Assembly: GCF_030412015.1 (NCBI RefSeq)
Contig: NZ_JASNRD010000003.1
Location: forward strand, 186,001-250,000
Origin: Massilia sp. YIM B02763
GTDB taxonomy: Bacteria; Pseudomonadota; Gammaproteobacteria; Burkholderiales; Burkholderiaceae_D
DNA length: 64,000 nucleotides
Reading direction: 5' to 3'
Part shown: piece by piece, positions 26,893-34,994 of the stretch
Layout of the letters: the number at the start of each line of letters is the position of its first letter
Numbering within the stretch: the first letter of the stretch is position 1
Position numbers and translations under genes: made by a program
Notes under the pieces: generated by a model
Database searches by the model: none
Told to the model about the DNA's origin: nothing
What the model saw: the letters and a program-made list of their open reading frames with translations, nothing else

Positions 26893-29379
26893 TCAGAAGT
26901 CGTATTTCACGGCGAAGCGCACCGTGCGGCCCAGTACCGGACGCGCGATGAAGCTGTTGGCGCCCGCGTCGGCGCTCTGCAGCTCGCCCGCGCGCGGATT
27001 GCCTTCCGTAAGGCCCAGCGAATCGTTGACGTTGTCGACGTACAGGTAGGTGGTCCAGCGGTCCGACACGCGGTAGCGCGCCGACAGGTTGACCACGCGG
27101 TAGGCCGGCAGCACGACGCTGTTGGCCGAGTCGACGAAGCGCTTGCCCTCGTATTCCCAGGAGGCCTGCAGGCGCAGCGTGTCGCCCAGCAGGTTCAGGC
27201 CCGGCACCAGGCGCGCGCTGACCTTCGGCACGCGGATCAGCTGGTTGTCCGTGTAGTCGCGCAGCACCGGCAGGTTGTTGACCTTGTCCGTATACGACAG
27301 GTCCTTGTAGCGCGGCTGCTGCAGCGTCAGGTTGAAGCCCAGGTCGGCCCAGGGCGATGGTTTCAGCTTGCCTTCCAGTTCCAGGCCGTAGGTCTTCGTC
27401 GATGCGTAGCCGGTCTGGGTGACGACCTGCGTGTTATTCAGCGAGAACACGTTGTTGGTGTAGCTGACGTTGTCGTACTTCGAGTAGAAGAATGTCGGGT
27501 ACAGCTCCAGCATGGCGCCCCGGTACTTGTAGCCTACCTCGGCCAGGTCCATGGTCTGTATCACCGGCACGGCGGTGGGGCTGGTGATGTAGGTGCTCAG
27601 GTTCGGCAGGCGGAACGCGCTGGTCCAGCGGCCGAACAGGCCGGCGTTGCCGGCCAGCTGGTAGTTGGCGCCCAGCGTCCAGCCCAGCTTGTGGAAGGTA
27701 TGGTCGTAGCGATCGAACACGCCGCTGCCGGTGCGGATCTTCGAGGTGGCGAAGGTGCCCAGGTCGACGTAGGTCGGGCGCTCGGTCCAGCCCCTGGTTT
27801 GCACCTGTTCCCAGCGCAGGCCGCCGTCCAGGCGCAGGCGCTGGTCGACCTGCCATTCGTCGGCGAGGTACAGGGCATTGGTGGTCGACTTGCCGCTGGC
27901 ATGCTCCCACTCGTAGCCGTAGCTGTAGATGCCATGGTCGGTGAGGGTGCCGAGCGGCTTGCCGGCGGCGTCGCTGGCGACGAGGTCCAGCAGGGGCGCC
28001 TGGCTTTGCGCGCCCAGCAGCACGCTCGAGGAATAGCGGTCGAAGTCCTGCTTGAAGTGGGCGAAGTAGTAGCCGGCGGTGAGGTCGTGGCGCTGGCCGG
28101 CCAGGTCGAGGCGGCGCGTGACGCGGGTGTCGTTGATGAATTCGTCGACCGGCAGCGTGATGCCGCGCAGGCCGCCCACGACCATCAGCCCGTTGCCGCC
28201 GGGGTAGGCGGTGCCGGGGCGGTTCGCGTACTGCAGCGACAGGCCGGTCGCGCCCGGGAGGCGCGCCAACAGCGACTGCGAGGATGCCAGGAATGCGGAG
28301 ATGCTTTGCAGCTGGTTCGCGAATACCCCGTTGCGCTGGGTATCGGTGCTGGACCAGCGCAGCGATTCGTTCAGCTTCCAGTCGGTGCCGAGGTCCTTCT
28401 GCAGGTTGAAGCTGGCCTGGGTGCGCTTGACGTGGGTGCCTTCGCCGTTGTCAAAGTGGTAGGTGCCGCCGTCGCCCATCTTCATGTCGAGGTTGCGGGT
28501 GTCGGGACCCGCGATGGTGCCGTGGTGGGCGTCGAAGCCGGGCACGCCGCGGATCTCGCCGTCGTCGTAGCTGCGCATCGGGATCCCGAGGTAAAGAGCG
28601 ACGCGGTCGTCCAGGTGCTTGAGGTCGAAGGTCATGCGGCCGCCCTGGATGTCCTTCGACAGCTTCAGGCGCACCTGGCCGCCGTCGTTGGCGCGGAATC
28701 CCGGCGAGCGCACGCCCTTGTCGATGCGGTAGAAGCCGCCGATGCCGGCGCGCCAGCCATCGCCCAGCGGCGTGGCGTACCAGAAGTCGGCGCGGTGCAG
28801 GCGCGAACTGCCGATCGTGTACTTGACCGTGCCGCCCGGCGTGTCCGGCAGTTCGCGCGACAGGAAGTTGATGGCCCCGGCCGGGGCATTCGTATAGAAG
28901 ACGGAGGAGGGGCCGCCGCGCACCACCTCGATGCGGTCGATCGTTTCGTCGATGCGGAAGGACTGGTCGGCGTTGAGGTAGCCGAGCGAAGGATCGTGCT
29001 GGACCGGAATGCCGTCTTCCAGCAGCGTGACGGAACCGTAGCCGTCGACGGGGATGCCGCGTGCGCGAATGTTGCCGGAAGCTTCTCCGCCCGAGGATTC
29101 GACCCAGAAGCCCGGCACCGATTTCATCGCCTCCGTCACCGACGTAGGCGCTTGCATGCGCAGGCTTTCTTCGTCGATCGTGGTGATGGAATAGCTGGCC
29201 TTGACCTTGCTGCGCCTGGTCGCGGTGCCGGTGACGACGACGGTGTCGGCCGGCGCGATGGCGTCGTTGCCCGTTGCCGGGGCCTCTTGCGCGTGCAGGG
29301 GCAGGGCGGCGATGGCAAGTGCGGTGGCGCCGCCGCCGAAGGCGAGGCGCAGGGCTTGCTGGATGATGGTGGACTTCAT
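26893..29379 (-). CDS. TonB-dependent outer-membrane receptor
   Basis: An 828-residue receptor. A signal peptide ends near LPLHAQ; the plug domain has DTVVVTGTATRR (TonB-box-like), TSVTEAMKSVPGFWV, NIRARGIPVDGYGSVTLLEDGIP and IDRIEVVRGGPSSVFYTNAPAGAINF. About 650 residues of beta-barrel follow, ending with the C-terminal phenylalanine RFAVKYDF. It imports a bulky ligand with TonB/ExbBD energy; the ligand is unknown. ATG 29379 is chosen because GGAG lies 6-7 bases before it; ATG 29391 overlaps that site. It is first in an operon with the PHP-domain hydrolase. Confidence 0.94.
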   Translation of the reverse strand: MKSTIIQQALRLAFGGGATALAIAALPLHAQEAPATGNDAIAPADTVVVTGTATRRSKVKASYSITTIDEESLRMQAPTSVTEAMKSVPGFWVESSGGEASGNIRARGIPVDGYGSVTLLEDGIPVQHDPSLGYLNADQSFRIDETIDRIEVVRGGPSSVFYTNAPAGAINFLSRELPDTPGGTVKYTIGSSRLHRADFWYATPLGDGWRAGIGGFYRIDKGVRSPGFRANDGGQVRLKLSKDIQGGRMTFDLKHLDDRVALYLGIPMRSYDDGEIRGVPGFDAHHGTIAGPDTRNLDMKMGDGGTYHFDNGEGTHVKRTQASFNLQKDLGTDWKLNESLRWSSTDTQRNGVFANQLQSISAFLASSQSLLARLPGATGLSLQYANRPGTAYPGGNGLMVVGGLRGITLPVDEFINDTRVTRRLDLAGQRHDLTAGYYFAHFKQDFDRYSSSVLLGAQSQAPLLDLVASDAAGKPLGTLTDHGIYSYGYEWEHASGKSTTNALYLADEWQVDQRLRLDGGLRWEQVQTRGWTERPTYVDLGTFATSKIRTGSGVFDRYDHTFHKLGWTLGANYQLAGNAGLFGRWTSAFRLPNLSTYITSPTAVPVIQTMDLAEVGYKYRGAMLELYPTFFYSKYDNVSYTNNVFSLNNTQVVTQTGYASTKTYGLELEGKLKPSPWADLGFNLTLQQPRYKDLSYTDKVNNLPVLRDYTDNQLIRVPKVSARLVPGLNLLGDTLRLQASWEYEGKRFVDSANSVVLPAYRVVNLSARYRVSDRWTTYLYVDNVNDSLGLTEGNPRAGELQSADAGANSFIARPVLGRTVRFAVKYDF

Positions 29380-29396
29380 GGGGGGCTCCATTCGTA

Positions 29397-29419
29397 ATAC
29401 CAGTTAGGGTAAGTGGTAT
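29397..29419. promoter_or_regulatory. Dyad ATACCA-N11-TGGTAT upstream of the TonB receptor
   Basis: The inverted repeat ATACCA (29397-29402) / TGGTAT (29414-29419) ends 40 bp upstream of the receptor start. A related copy of its right part (TAGGGT..TGGTATGGTC) recurs at 29517-29535, beside the stop of the HepT-like gene. It looks like an operator for a dimeric regulator; no regulator gene is adjacent. Confidence 0.4.
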
Positions 29420-29534
29420 GGTCGGCCTGGGTAGGCGCGAATGGGGCCGGAGATTAGCGCGGCAATATGACGAGGGCGTTACGCGGGCGGGATGGCCCGC
29501 GTGTTTAGCGGATACTGGTAGGGTTTTGGTATGG

Positions 29535-29984
29535 TCAGGAAGGTTCGGGCGCGCCGGCTCCTGCGCTGCCGTCCCGCTCGGCGCCGGCCAGCAGCGCCCG
29601 CGCATACGCCTCGAAATCATCCAGCCCGCGCTTGATGATGGTCACGAGGGCCGGCAGCGGCGCATCCTGCAAGTCCCATTCGGCGCGGCAGAATTCGCCC
29701 GTGCGCTTGAGGTCCTCGGCCAGCGCCGGGGCGATCCAGCCGTGCTCGGCCAGCAGGGTGATGACTTCGCGCTCGTCCATGGCCGGGCCGAGGTCGCTGT
29801 TCGCCAGCACATAGTCGCCCATCTCGACCGCCGCCTCCCAGGCGCGGATCACGTTCAGCGTGGCCGCGTCCTGGCGCGTGACGTCGCCCACGAAGGTGGT
29901 CGGGTCTTTTTCGTATTCGTCGCGGGCACGCTTGCAGCAGCGCTCGATGGTGCCCGTCTTGTGGATCAGCAGTTCGTCGTCCAT
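29535..29984 (-). CDS. HepT-family protein lacking the RNase motif
   Basis: The 149 residues align along the whole length with HepT (DUF86) toxins: LIHKTGTIERCCKRARDEY at the start, RQDAATLNVIRAWEAAVEMGDYVL, VITLLAEHGWIAPALAEDLKR and GLDDFEAYARAL. HepT proteins are RNases with an RX4-6H motif (typically MVGFRNIAVHDY). Here that place reads TGEFCRAEWDLQD, so the catalytic Arg and His and the Tyr that the MntA antitoxin modifies are all missing. No MNT-type antitoxin gene is adjacent. The protein is therefore probably not an RNase and may have been kept for another role, or be decaying. Confidence 0.75.
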   Translation of the reverse strand: MDDELLIHKTGTIERCCKRARDEYEKDPTTFVGDVTRQDAATLNVIRAWEAAVEMGDYVLANSDLGPAMDEREVITLLAEHGWIAPALAEDLKRTGEFCRAEWDLQDAPLPALVTIIKRGLDDFEAYARALLAGAERDGSAGAGAPEPS

Positions 29985-30008
29985 GGTGGTCCCCTTTCGG
30001 GCGCTACG

Positions 30009-31262
30009 TTACAACAGGAACAACAAAGCTGCCGCACAGGTGGGCCCGAGTGCGCCCAGCAGCAGGCCGACGGCGCCGATCGATTCGTCGGCGAAGCCGC
30101 GCCGCAGCAGCGCCGCGCCGGCCGGGTTCGGCGCATTGGCGATCACCGTCAGGCCGCCGCCGCCGACCGCGCCGGCCACCAGCATGTATTTCTCGTGCTC
30201 GGACAGGCCCGTGATCAGGGACCCCAGGTAGGTCAGGGCGGCATTGTCCGTGATGGCCGTCAGGCCCAGCGCGCCGAAGAACAGCGCGGTCGCATCGAGG
30301 CTCGAGACCACGGGCTGCAGCCACCACTGCTGCATCCCGCCCAGCACCACGAGGCCGGCCAGGAAGAAGGCGACCAGCAGCGCTTCCTTCAGCACCAGCG
30401 GATCCTGGTAGCGCTGGTAGGCCTGCGTGAAGCCGAGGAACAGCAGGAACAGGCCGAGGAACAGCACCGGATGGTGGGCCAGCACCACCACGGCGGCGAG
30501 AAAACCCAGGTGGATCAGCGCGACCCACGGCGGCACCGGCACGGGCGATTCGCCTTCCACGGACACGTCGAGGGGACGCAGGTGCGGCCGCAGCAGCAGC
30601 GTGATCACGGTGGCGTTGAGCAGCACCGCGACCAGCGCGCGCCAGCCGATGTGGGTCAGCATGTGCATGCTGTCCCAGCCCCACGGCCCGGCCACCATCA
30701 GCACGGGCGGCGCGGCATAGGCGGTGAGGGTGCCGCCGATCGAGACGTTCACGAACAGCACGCCGAGCGCCCCGTACTTCCACTTCTCCGGCATGCCGGG
30801 CCGGAACACGGACGGCGCCAGCATCAGCGCCGCCAGCGTCATCGCGGCCGGTTCCGTGATCAGGGAGCCGGCCAGCGGCAGGAGGGCCAGGCCGAGCCAG
30901 GTCTGCGCGACCTCGGCACGCGCCGGCGCCAGGCGCGCCAGCAGGCGCACCAGCGCGCGCGCCGTCTCCAGCACGGGACGCGAGGCCGCGACCACCATCA
31001 CGACGAACACGAACAGCGGCTCCGTGTAATGACGCGATTCGACATAGTCGACGGCGGCGGCACCGCCGTCGACGAAGGCCATGAACCCCACCAGCACGAA
31101 GGCCCAGAAGCCGAACACCACTTCCACCTCGCCCAGCAGGTGGAACAGGCCGGCATGGCGCGGACTGCGGTGCGCCAGCACTTCGAAGAAATGGGTGGAA
31201 AAGGTGTGGAGCAGGGCCAGCACGAACAGGACCAGGCCGATGGTTTGCATGGTCGTCGTCAT
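30009..31262 (-). CDS. Putative Na+/H+ antiporter
   Basis: A 417-residue inner-membrane protein with about ten to twelve hydrophobic segments. It belongs to the ion-transporter superfamily group annotated as putative Na+/H+ antiporters. Recognisable stretches are STHFFEVLAHRSPRHAGLFHLLGEVEVVFGFWA, SLITEPAAMTLAALML and TDNAALTYLGSL, the last two being conserved half-helix loops with Glu/Asp that may bind the cation. Ion specificity is not proven. It precedes the HepT-like gene by 24 bp on the same strand, so the two may be co-transcribed. Confidence 0.85.
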   Translation of the reverse strand: MTTTMQTIGLVLFVLALLHTFSTHFFEVLAHRSPRHAGLFHLLGEVEVVFGFWAFVLVGFMAFVDGGAAAVDYVESRHYTEPLFVFVVMVVAASRPVLETARALVRLLARLAPARAEVAQTWLGLALLPLAGSLITEPAAMTLAALMLAPSVFRPGMPEKWKYGALGVLFVNVSIGGTLTAYAAPPVLMVAGPWGWDSMHMLTHIGWRALVAVLLNATVITLLLRPHLRPLDVSVEGESPVPVPPWVALIHLGFLAAVVVLAHHPVLFLGLFLLFLGFTQAYQRYQDPLVLKEALLVAFFLAGLVVLGGMQQWWLQPVVSSLDATALFFGALGLTAITDNAALTYLGSLITGLSEHEKYMLVAGAVGGGGLTVIANAPNPAGAALLRRGFADESIGAVGLLLGALGPTCAAALLFLL

Positions 31263-31372
31263 CGGGAGCTTCCGTGCGGGGTGTGGATCGTCATCGTGAT
31301 GCGGGGCTTGTGAAGTGAGCAGGCTCCATTATTTCATTTTTTGGCATGCGGGTCGGTTTCCTCCGTGCGTAT

Positions 31373-32152
31373 TCATGCGGTGCCCAGGTGCGCGCGCAAG
31401 CCGGTCACGCCGGGCGCGACGCCGTCGGCCAGCAGGTGGCGGTCGGGATAGTCGCCGCCGTTCTGCGTGCGGTAGGGAATCGGCGCATCGCCGAACAGCG
31501 TGTGCATGCGCGCGGCCAGCGCCTCCTTGGCGGCTGCCACGCCGGCGGCGTCGATGCGGCCGGTGTCGTACACGGCATGCGTGGGCAGCACCTCCATGCC
31601 GGGGAAGAACAGGGTGCCGTGGGTGATCGGGAACAGCAGCTCGTCGAGCTGGCCGTTGATGCCGCGCGGCGCGTAGTCGCTGGCGGGACCGCCCATGGTC
31701 ACCGACAGCATGGCGCGCTTGCCGGCCAGGCCGCCTTCGCCGTAGCGCCAGGTATTGCCGGCGTCCTTGTAGCCGTAGGCCAGGCCGTAGGCGAACACGC
31801 GCTCGATCCAGCCCTTCATGATGGCGGGCATGCCGAACCACCACAACGGGAACTGGAAGACGACGGCGTCGGCGGCGAGCAGCTTGGCCTGCTCGGCGCG
31901 GATGTCGTCCGGCTGCGTGCCGTTGCGGAAGGCGTGGCCCGATTCGTCGACGAAGGACAGGCGCGCGGGATCGAGGCGGTCCGGGAAGTCGCGTTCGTCG
32001 TAGGCGGCTTTCCATCCGAGCGCGTACAGGTCGGACTGCAGCACCTCGTGGCCCGCGCCGCGCAGGGCGTCGCGCGCGGCAGCGGCCAGTTGCGCGGTGA
32101 GGGAGGCGGGATCGGGATGGGCGTGGACGATCAGGACGGTCTTGGTGTGCAT
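31373..32152 (-). CDS. NAD(P)H:quinone oxidoreductase-type flavoprotein
   Basis: A 259-residue flavodoxin-like protein: KTVLIVHAHPDPASLTAQLA (FMN/FAD phosphate loop), LLAADAVVFQFPLWWFGMPAIMKGWIERVFAYGLAYGY (the FPLWW.G.PA.LK signature) and LSVTMGGPASDYAPRG. The family reduces quinones by two electrons with NAD(P)H, protecting against electrophiles. The LysR gene is transcribed divergently 84 bp away and is its likely regulator. ATG 32152 is followed at once by family homology. Confidence 0.92.
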   Translation of the reverse strand: MHTKTVLIVHAHPDPASLTAQLAAAARDALRGAGHEVLQSDLYALGWKAAYDERDFPDRLDPARLSFVDESGHAFRNGTQPDDIRAEQAKLLAADAVVFQFPLWWFGMPAIMKGWIERVFAYGLAYGYKDAGNTWRYGEGGLAGKRAMLSVTMGGPASDYAPRGINGQLDELLFPITHGTLFFPGMEVLPTHAVYDTGRIDAAGVAAAKEALAARMHTLFGDAPIPYRTQNGGDYPDRHLLADGVAPGVTGLRAHLGTA

Positions 32153-32236
32153 GGCATCTCCTTTGTGAAGCCATGATTGTCCGGGCGGCCGGCCAGCCTG
32201 GGAATGGCAGCCGGCTTTTGGGGTAGTATCCAAAAA

Positions 32237-33145
32237 ATGGATATCAGCCGCATCGACTTCAACCTGCTGGCGACCCTGGAGGCGCTGCTGGCCGAGCGCA
32301 GCGTGCGCCGCGCCGCCGGGCGTCTCGGCCTGAGCCAGCCGGCCCTGAGCGCCCAGCTGGCGCGCCTGCGCACGATGTTCGGCGACCAGCTGTTCGTTCC
32401 CAGCCATCGCGGCATGACGCCCACGCCGCTGGCCCTGCAGCTGCAGGGGCCGCTGGGCGCCGCGCTGGCCCGCCTGCGCGAGGTCGTCACGTCCGCGCGC
32501 GTCTTCGATCCGGCCCGCGACGCGTTCACGGTGCGCATCGCCGCTTCCGACTACGTGCAGGCGGCACTGCTGCTCGACTTCGCGCTGGCCCTGCGGACGG
32601 AAGCGCCGGGCGTGCGGATCGCGCTGCTGGCCGCCGACGGTGCGCGCCTGGCGGGGCAGATGGAGCGGGGCGAGGTCGACCTGGCCGTGCTCACGCCCGA
32701 GAGCATCGCCGACACGCTGCGTTCGCGTCCGCTGTTCGAGGAACGCTATGTCTTCATCGCGCGCCGCGGCCACCCGGCGCTGCGCAGCAAGCTCGACCTG
32801 CCGCGCTTCTGCGCACTCGACCACGTGATGGTCTCGCCGCGCGGCGGCAGCTTCACGACGCCGGTCGACGACCTGCTGGATGCCATGGGCCTGCGGCGGC
32901 GCATGGTGTTGTCGGCATCGACGTTCCAGTCCGTGCTCGAGCTGGTCGAGCGTTCGGACCTGGTCGCCCTGGTGCCGGGCCGGCTGGCGGATGCGCGCGG
33001 AGGCCACTTGCGCGTGCTTGTGCCGCCTTTCGAGGTGCCCGGCTTTTCGATCCGCATGGCGTGGCACGACCGCGACCATGGCGATGCGGCGCAGCGCTGG
33101 GTGCGGGAGCGGCTGGCCGCCTATGCGGAGACGGCGCGGCGATAG
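32237..33145 (+). CDS. LysR-family transcriptional regulator
   Basis: A 302-residue LysR regulator of the NodD/LinR/PcpR-like branch: IDFNLLATLEALLAERSVRRAAGRLGLSQPALSAQLARLR forms the winged helix-turn-helix (residues 5-45), followed by a substrate-binding domain (FTVRIAASDYVQAALL, DLAVLTPE, FIARRGHP). It is divergent from the quinone-reductase gene, probably its target, perhaps induced by quinones or aromatic compounds (inference). Its 3' end overlaps the converging MarR-GNAT gene by 25 bp. Confidence 0.93.
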   Translation: MDISRIDFNLLATLEALLAERSVRRAAGRLGLSQPALSAQLARLRTMFGDQLFVPSHRGMTPTPLALQLQGPLGAALARLREVVTSARVFDPARDAFTVRIAASDYVQAALLLDFALALRTEAPGVRIALLAADGARLAGQMERGEVDLAVLTPESIADTLRSRPLFEERYVFIARRGHPALRSKLDLPRFCALDHVMVSPRGGSFTTPVDDLLDAMGLRRRMVLSASTFQSVLELVERSDLVALVPGRLADARGGHLRVLVPPFEVPGFSIRMAWHDRDHGDAAQRWVRERLAAYAETARR

Positions 33146-34080
33146 CGCATCGCGACATTGCACCGCTCGTAGCGCGCACCGTAGCGGGCCATGATGCCGG
33201 CATCGTGCTGGAAACCCAGCTTCTCGTACAGGTGCACGGCGGCGGCGCACTTGGCGTTGCTGAGCAGGTAGAGCGGGTCGGCCCGCAGGGACATGGCGCG
33301 CGCGATGACGGCTTCCAGCAGGAACTCGCCGGCTTTCAAGCCCCGCGCCGATGCGCGCACGCCCATCTTGGTCAGCTCGAAGCTGGTGGGGCCGGTCTTC
33401 TGCAGCGCGCAGGTGCCGACGATGCCCAGTCCCCGGGCTTCGACGAACAGGATGACGCCGCCGGCATCGATGATTTTTTCGCGCGGATTCTCCAGCACCT
33501 CGCGGTCGGTGGCTTCGAGGCGGAACATCTCGGTGATCCACTCGGCATTGATGTCGTGAAAATGGACGGCGAGATCGTCGCTGTACTCGCGGATCCTGAG
33601 CGTGGCATGGTCCGGACGGGCGGCCAGCACGTCGATGGGTGTCGCGTCGAGTGCCGTTTCGATGGCGGCGATCTGCGCCATGAAGGCATCGCTGCGCTCG
33701 CCCAGCAGGGCGCGCACCGCATCGCCCACCTGCGGAAAGACGTGCAGCCGGGCGCGCGCCAGCACGGCGGTGCCTTGCGGCGTCAGCGAGATCGTGCGCT
33801 GGCGCTGGTCCTCGCCCTGTTGCGACTGGACCAGGCCCAGCTCGATCAACTGGCCGACGCCGCGCGTGATGCCGGGCTGGCTGACGCCGATGGCCTGTGC
33901 CAGTTGGCCGACCGTCAGCGGCTGCGCTTCCAGCGCCGTGAGCAGGGGCATGTGGGCCGGCTGCACCGGCAGGCCGGCATCCGCGGCGACCTTGGCGGCG
34001 CCGGCCTGCATGCGTTCGCCCAGGCGCTTCAGCCTGCTGCCCAGGAAAGTGGGGCCCAGTTCTCTCAACAGATCGGTCAT
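33121..34080 (-). CDS. MarR-GNAT fusion: regulator with acetyltransferase domain
   Basis: A 319-residue protein. Residues 1-150 are a MarR winged helix (PLLTALEAQPLTVGQLAQAIGVSQPGITRGVGQLIELGLV and QGEDQRQRTISLTPQG, the wing). Residues about 160-319 are a GNAT acetyltransferase (LFVEARGLGIVGTCALQ, FELTKMGVRASARGLKAGEFLLEAVI for acetyl-CoA, and LSNAKCAAAVHLYEKLGF). Such fusions exist in many bacteria; what they acetylate or regulate is unclear. Upstream direct repeats suggest autoregulation. The 3' end overlaps the LysR gene. Confidence 0.92.
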   Translation of the reverse strand: MTDLLRELGPTFLGSRLKRLGERMQAGAAKVAADAGLPVQPAHMPLLTALEAQPLTVGQLAQAIGVSQPGITRGVGQLIELGLVQSQQGEDQRQRTISLTPQGTAVLARARLHVFPQVGDAVRALLGERSDAFMAQIAAIETALDATPIDVLAARPDHATLRIREYSDDLAVHFHDINAEWITEMFRLEATDREVLENPREKIIDAGGVILFVEARGLGIVGTCALQKTGPTSFELTKMGVRASARGLKAGEFLLEAVIARAMSLRADPLYLLSNAKCAAAVHLYEKLGFQHDAGIMARYGARYERCNVAMRYRRAVSA

Positions 34081-34100
34081 CGCTTGTCCTCGCTAATTAC

Positions 34101-34119
34101 ATAACACGGTATATAACAC
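34101..34119. promoter_or_regulatory. Direct repeat ATAACAC upstream of the MarR-GNAT gene
   Basis: ATAACAC at 34101-34107 and 34113-34119 lies in an A/T-rich stretch starting 21 bp before the MarR-GNAT start. MarR proteins often repress their own gene, so this is a candidate operator. No other feature was seen between 34120 and 34200. Confidence 0.35.
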
Positions 34120-34203
34120 TATATGAATTAAGTGCGCGAGCTGTCAAGAGCCTGCCGGTCGGCTACTTTGCATCCCGTTTTGCGGCATACCAAAAGATAA
34201 ACC

Positions 34204-34232
34204 TTGCCAAAACCTGATGAAACTAGTACTGT
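34204..34232 (+). promoter_or_regulatory. Sigma-70-type promoter of imuA
   Basis: TTGCCA (34204-34209), 17-bp spacer, TACTGT (34227-34232). The -10 element lies inside the LexA box, so bound LexA would block RNA polymerase. Confidence 0.6.
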
Positions 34233-34244
34233 ATGTTTATACAG
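34229..34244. promoter_or_regulatory. LexA box of imuA-imuB
   Basis: CTGTATGTTTATACAG matches the SOS consensus CTGT-N8-ACAG exactly, and the palindrome extends to TACTGT...ACAGTA. It lies 18 bp before the imuA ATG. Confidence 0.95.
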
Positions 34245-34262
34245 TATTTCTTTGCATCACAT

Positions 34263-34994
34263 ATGAATTGCTCAGACTCAACATCTGCAGCGCCGGAATC
34301 CTTGCATCCGTCGCTCTGGCTCGCCTCCCAGCTCGCGCGCGCCAGTACGCACTGCATCGATACCGGCCATCCCTTGTTGTCGTCCCAGTTGCCCGGCGGG
34401 GGCTGGCCGACGGGAACGCTCATCGACCTGATGCTGCAGCAGCCCGGCATCGGCGAAATGCGGCTGCTGCGTCCCGCGCTGGAGCAGGTCGCCGCGCGCC
34501 GCATCGTGCTGCTGCAGCCGCCGCATCCGCCGCAGGCGCTGGCGCTGGCCGCGCTGGGAGTGCCGCCGTCGCAACTGATCTGGCTGCGCACCAGCCGCAC
34601 GGCCGATGCCCTGTGGGCGGCCGAGCAGGTGCTGCGCAGCGGCAGTTGCGGGGCGCTGCTGTTCTGGCAGAGCCAGCACCTGCGCGGCGAGAACCTGCGC
34701 CGCTTGCACCTGGCTGCGCAGGCGGGGGAAACCTTGTTTTTCATGATGCGCCCGCTGGCCGCCGGCCAGGATGCGTCGCCGGCGCCGCTGCGCCTGGCCT
34801 TGCGGCCGCAGGCGGGCGGCATCGAGATCGACTTCGTCAAACGCCGCGGGCCGCAGCGCGATGCGCCGCTGTTCCTGCCCCTGGGCTTGCCCTTGCCCCT
34901 CACCACTTACCTGCAACAACGCCATGCGTCTCTGGATCGGTCTGCACCTGCCCCGGTTGCCGCTCGAGGTCTTCGCTCCGAGCTGGTCCACTGA
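34263..34994 (+). CDS. imuA: Mutasome protein ImuA (RecA/SulA-like)
   Basis: The 243-residue protein has the ImuA pattern: LHPSLWLASQLA, LSSQLPGGGWPTGTLIDLML, GIGEMRLLRPAL and RIVLLQPPHPPQALALAALGV. ImuA works with ImuB and DnaE2 in SOS-induced error-prone repair. The start at ATG 34263 is chosen because the upstream in-frame ATG at 34233 lies inside the LexA box and would be untranscribed. The imuB ATG lies inside this gene, 71 bp before its end, so the two are coupled. dnaE2 is not adjacent but at 57121. Confidence 0.92.
   Translation: MNCSDSTSAAPESLHPSLWLASQLARASTHCIDTGHPLLSSQLPGGGWPTGTLIDLMLQQPGIGEMRLLRPALEQVAARRIVLLQPPHPPQALALAALGVPPSQLIWLRTSRTADALWAAEQVLRSGSCGALLFWQSQHLRGENLRRLHLAAQAGETLFFMMRPLAAGQDASPAPLRLALRPQAGGIEIDFVKRRGPQRDAPLFLPLGLPLPLTTYLQQRHASLDRSAPAPVAARGLRSELVH

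Noticed and set aside
26884..29397. An 837-codon plus-strand frame opposite the first TonB receptor
   Set aside because: Shadow frame; no recognisable domain, and the minus strand has signal peptide, plug and barrel.
29535..29984. Active HepT/MntA toxin-antitoxin module
   Set aside because: The RNase motif is missing and there is no MNT-type gene next to it.
34233..34262. Upstream in-frame ATG as the start of imuA
   Set aside because: It lies inside the LexA box and promoter, so it would not be on the transcript.
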